NCBI GenBank assembly: GCA_027596945.1
Contig: JADGJH010000350.1
Span: 1-20,505 of the forward strand
Reading direction: 5' to 3'
Source of the DNA: Physocladia obscura
Taxonomy: Eukaryota > Chytridiomycota > Chytridiomycetes > Chytridiales > Chytriomycetaceae
DNA: 20,505 nucleotides
The notes under the pieces are model-generated. The model was not told where the DNA came from. It worked only from the letters and a program-made list of their open reading frames with translations, and made no database searches. A program made the position numbers and the translations under genes. Below, piece after piece: positions 18,001 to 20,505 of this stretch; the first letter of the stretch is position 1; every line of letters begins with the position of its first letter.

Positions 18001-20505
18001 GGGAAATTTGCTGAAATTAATTACGGCTGCAATTGAAGGCGAAGTTGATCGAACAGATTTTGCTCCCGACTTGTTCCGACAAAATTCAATGGCTACCCGG
18101 TTATTGACTGTTTTTTCAAAATCATATGGAAAGGAATACCTAGTGAATGCTATAAAGCCAGTTCTGGATGAACTACTTGATATTAAATCGAATCTCAGTT
18201 TCGAAATCGACCCTAAAAGAATTCTAGATGGAGAAATTCCAGCAATCAATCGCAAGAATGTCACAACCCTTGTCAATCGGCTGCTCGACAATCTTTTAAA
18301 TACAGACAAATTCCCGAAAGAGCTTCAAGTTGTTTGCACAATTGTGGCCCAAGCTGTTGGGCGAAAATTTCCGGAAAATAAGACAACTGGGGTTGGAGCC
18401 TTCATGTTTCTGCGTTTTATCAATCCAATCATTGTAACTCCCTGGACATTGAACATCACTGCACCAATTCAAGATCGCAAGGTAGTTCGCGGGCTTGTTC
18501 TTGCTACAAAGGTGATTCAAAATTTGGCAAACAACTTGCTTTTCAACAACAAGGAAGATTTCATGCTTGAGCTGAATGAGCTTTTACAAGATAACCATGC
18601 GCGAGTCATTCAGTTTTTGAAAAATATTTCTGAGACCGATGATTCTACGCTTGAGCTTGTGAAAGTGAAGTTGAATGCCCAAAAAGGGCAAAACATTTCT
18701 GAATATGATTTAGTCAGACTTCATCGAGCGTTAGCAGTTAATTTGGATAAAGTAGAAGTAGCGTTGACAGGCAGTGAGCATAACTGGACTCTGTCGAAAT
18801 CAGAACTTCCTACTCGCAAGGCCAAATTTGCCAGGCTTTCAGATCTTTTAACTCGTTTGGAGCCAGCGCCAGAAAAACTCAAAGTCGATGCAAGATTACT
18901 CAGCCAAAACTTAGGCACAAGATTTCCCGAATTGCTTTTGGAAGCAAATTACGCGGAATTTATTTTCCGAGTGCAAAGTGTAGCTGGATATGAGTTAGCT
19001 CTTGATGCGATGCGTGACAGATTATTCTTTTACGAAAGTGGAATCTCAAAAGCAGGAAATAAAGTCATTTACTTTATTGCCAGACGCGTTAAGCAAAGAT
19101 TGGTCAATATGGAGATTCTTTTATACCACCTTATCAATGTTTTGGCAAAGTTCACTGAGAACAAGTACGAACTTGTTGTTGACGTCACTCAGTTTTCTAT
19201 CGAAAATGAATGGGATGTTTCCTGGATCACTCGCCTGTTGGATATTCTGCCAAGTTCAATAAAAAATAACCTTGGCGCTGTCTATGTATACCGATGCAAC
19301 AGCTCATTTTCTAGATATGCTACCAAGCTTATTCGCAGCATGGACATTTCTGGACTTGGCTCTGACCGTGTATTTTTTGTGTCAGATGAAAAGGAATTGA
19401 CTCGTTTCATTTCTGTTGAAGATTTAATGGTACCAAAGTCAGTTTTGGATTCAGACAAGAGCATTATTTCAAACAGTGACGTAACATTGATCAGTCATTC
19501 CCGTGAACATACTCCTCTGACATTACGATTGTCATCCGATTTCGTTCATTTAACTTTCCACAAACGATCCCAAATTCTGGGAATGGAAGTTGTCATTGCA
19601 GATGTGATTAAATTCATTGATGTTAGCGATGTGGTTGCTGTTGAAAATTCAAATGAGTTTTCAATTAAATATGCCGAAAAGGTTGGTGGAATATATGGAA
19701 CTGGATCTGTCAGCAATACAATTCAAGCAAGTATTACCTTATCAACTTCGCTAGCAGCTCCGATCGTTCAGAGTCTAAAGCAGCTTCGATACGCATTCAG
19801 AAAAACAAAACGAAAGAATTTAATCACAGAAGAACGAACTTTGAGGCCGAATGACGTTCCAGGTACATTGTTAAATATGGCAGTTTTGAATATGGGCAGT
19901 CGCGATGCAAATTTGCGAGTTGCTTCGTACAATTTATTGTATGCTTTGAGCTCAAGTTTTGATTTTAAAATTGTGAATCAACTTGTTTCTGCACGAGGTC
20001 TTTCGATTCCTGGGAATGATCTATCTTTCGTGAGATTGATTAGCCAACAACTCGCTACCTCAGAAACAAATCTGACGGTTGAATTTCTGATTGAATTTTT
20101 GATAGGTTTCAGCAAAAGTAACATTGACCAAAAAATCTTCGGATTAGAATATTTGGATCCATGGCTGCGCAATTTGTCTGAATTTATAATGCAAAATGCA
20201 AAATCGGACGAATCGATGCCCATTAAGTTGAAAAGTTTGGTAAAACTTTTAGCTGAAGCCACAATCAAAGAATCTGAGGTTAATTTTGATTTTAATTTTA
20301 ATTTTTTGGTATTAATTTTTTTTTTTTTTTAAATTTTTTTTTTTATATTTTTTTTTTTGCAACTTTTTTTTTTTTTTTTCTTGATCAGTCTCAATAAAAA
20401 CAAAGTCAAATAAATCAATCAATTCTCGACCAATCAATGCAAAAAATACACCAATAGATTTGCACTAATTCATTCTATTATAGCAGAAAGTTTCAAGCTT
20501 GCGCT
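12367..20505 (+). CDS. NF1: neurofibromin/IRA-type RasGAP, 3' end beyond the window
   Basis: Switches off Ras by stimulating GTP hydrolysis. Exons: 12367-12612, 12884(or 12923)-13955, 14036-14586, 14702-14932, 14984-15040, 15135-15335, 15421-15924, 16001-16258, 16316-16537, 16590-16812, 16872-20278. They join in frame for 2324 codons. The N-terminal helical part matches neurofibromin in order (EMHQCFKFIPKRAQY, FNWIETHPLEF, AMQRRVRT). The RasGAP domain has the arginine finger in LFRQNSMATR (Arg ~1591) and FLRFINPIIV (Arg ~1703). Then come a Sec14-like segment (FFYESGISKAGNKVIYFIAR, ~1905), a PH-like part (~2063-2163) and the conserved LRPNDVPGTLLNMAVLNMGS. Both GAP arginines are present. The ATG at 12367 is used; upstream in-frame sequence lacks ATG. 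The first acceptor is uncertain, and that intron (~271 bp) is longer than the rest (51-115 bp) and contains TTACTAAA repeats. Human NF1 is ~2,820 residues, so roughly the last quarter lies outside. Confidence 0.96.
12923..13440 (+). repeat. low-complexity coding tract inside the neurofibromin gene
   Basis: The second exon opens with Gln/Thr/Asn/Ser-rich sequence (AQTQTQSPNVNSNANSNS), then after a conserved helix (LLVLRLMANCLAYYWRLY) a Gly/Asn tract and a Ser/Ala/Leu tract with imperfect repeats of LASALNSALPLPSALNST. These interrupt a region that is compact in animal neurofibromin, so they are probably disordered insertions prone to length change. Long open frames on the minus strand here are products of the biased composition. 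Confidence 0.75.
15058..15090 (+). repeat. (CT)16 microsatellite inside a neurofibromin intron
   Basis: A pure CT run lies inside the 15041-15134 intron and is followed at once by CAG (15091-15093). It therefore resembles a very strong splice acceptor. The acceptor that keeps the reading frame is the later CTAG at 15131-15134, since the first would reach a TAA at 15124-15126. Confidence 0.9.
20279..20485 (+). other. poly-T-rich intron of the neurofibromin gene at the right edge
   Basis: A donor GTTAATTTT follows AAAGAATCTGAG at 20278, where neurofibromin homology leaves the frame. The next ~80 bases are dominated by T runs of up to 13. A plausible acceptor TATTATAGCAG ends at 20486, but only ~19 bases of the next exon are visible, so it cannot be confirmed. 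Long homopolymers make this stretch a likely place for sequencing errors. Confidence 0.5.

Noticed and set aside
1..20505. tRNA, rRNA, CRISPR arrays or prokaryotic operon features
   Set aside because: None seen on either strand; spliced genes and gene content are eukaryotic.

Overview
This window is eukaryotic. Genes are interrupted by short GT-AG introns (mostly 49-115 bp). A fungal division-II chitin synthase, a neurofibromin-type RasGAP and a SKA1 kinetochore gene lie side by side. Chitin synthase plus SKA1 (a Ska complex subunit that DASH-using Dikarya generally lack), with relics of Tc1-like transposons and NLR-type WD40 genes, points to an early-diverging fungus, most likely a chytrid. 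That placement is inference; the species cannot be named from the sequence.

Region 1 (about 1-4143) is an AT-rich gene graveyard. I count only four CpG dinucleotides in it. It holds a short coding relic (969-1208, +), a decayed Tc1/mariner-like transposase (1623-2643, -), a degenerate ~32 bp tandem repeat (2738-2887), and a WD40 pseudogene of fungal NLR type (3370-4068, -) whose third repeat carries an in-frame TGA. CpG density changes abruptly at about 4140. At the same point the next gene, a protein-kinase fragment (4139-4603, -), is cut off inside its catalytic loop. This is either an insertion or rearrangement breakpoint or an assembly join.

Region 2 (4139-11990) is ordinary CpG-containing sequence with genes on the minus strand. 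In transcription order: SKA1 (11990-10888, four exons including a 25-nt microexon), an unrecognised 239-residue Ser-rich protein ending in an RFTV motif (10795-10076), a class IV (CHS3-like) chitin synthase (9974-5668, five exons), and the truncated kinase. Spacing among the first three is about 100 bp or less.

Region 3 (12367 to the right edge) is one large plus-strand gene, a neurofibromin (NF1/IRA) homologue. It has at least 11 exons and 2324 codons within the window: an N-terminal helical region, RasGAP domain with arginine finger, Sec14-like and PH-like modules, and the start of the C-terminal region. It is cut by the window end. It diverges from SKA1 across a 376-bp shared promoter that contains a perfect 10-bp inverted repeat. 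The genes have no obvious common pathway beyond growth and division (Ras signalling, spindle attachment, wall synthesis).
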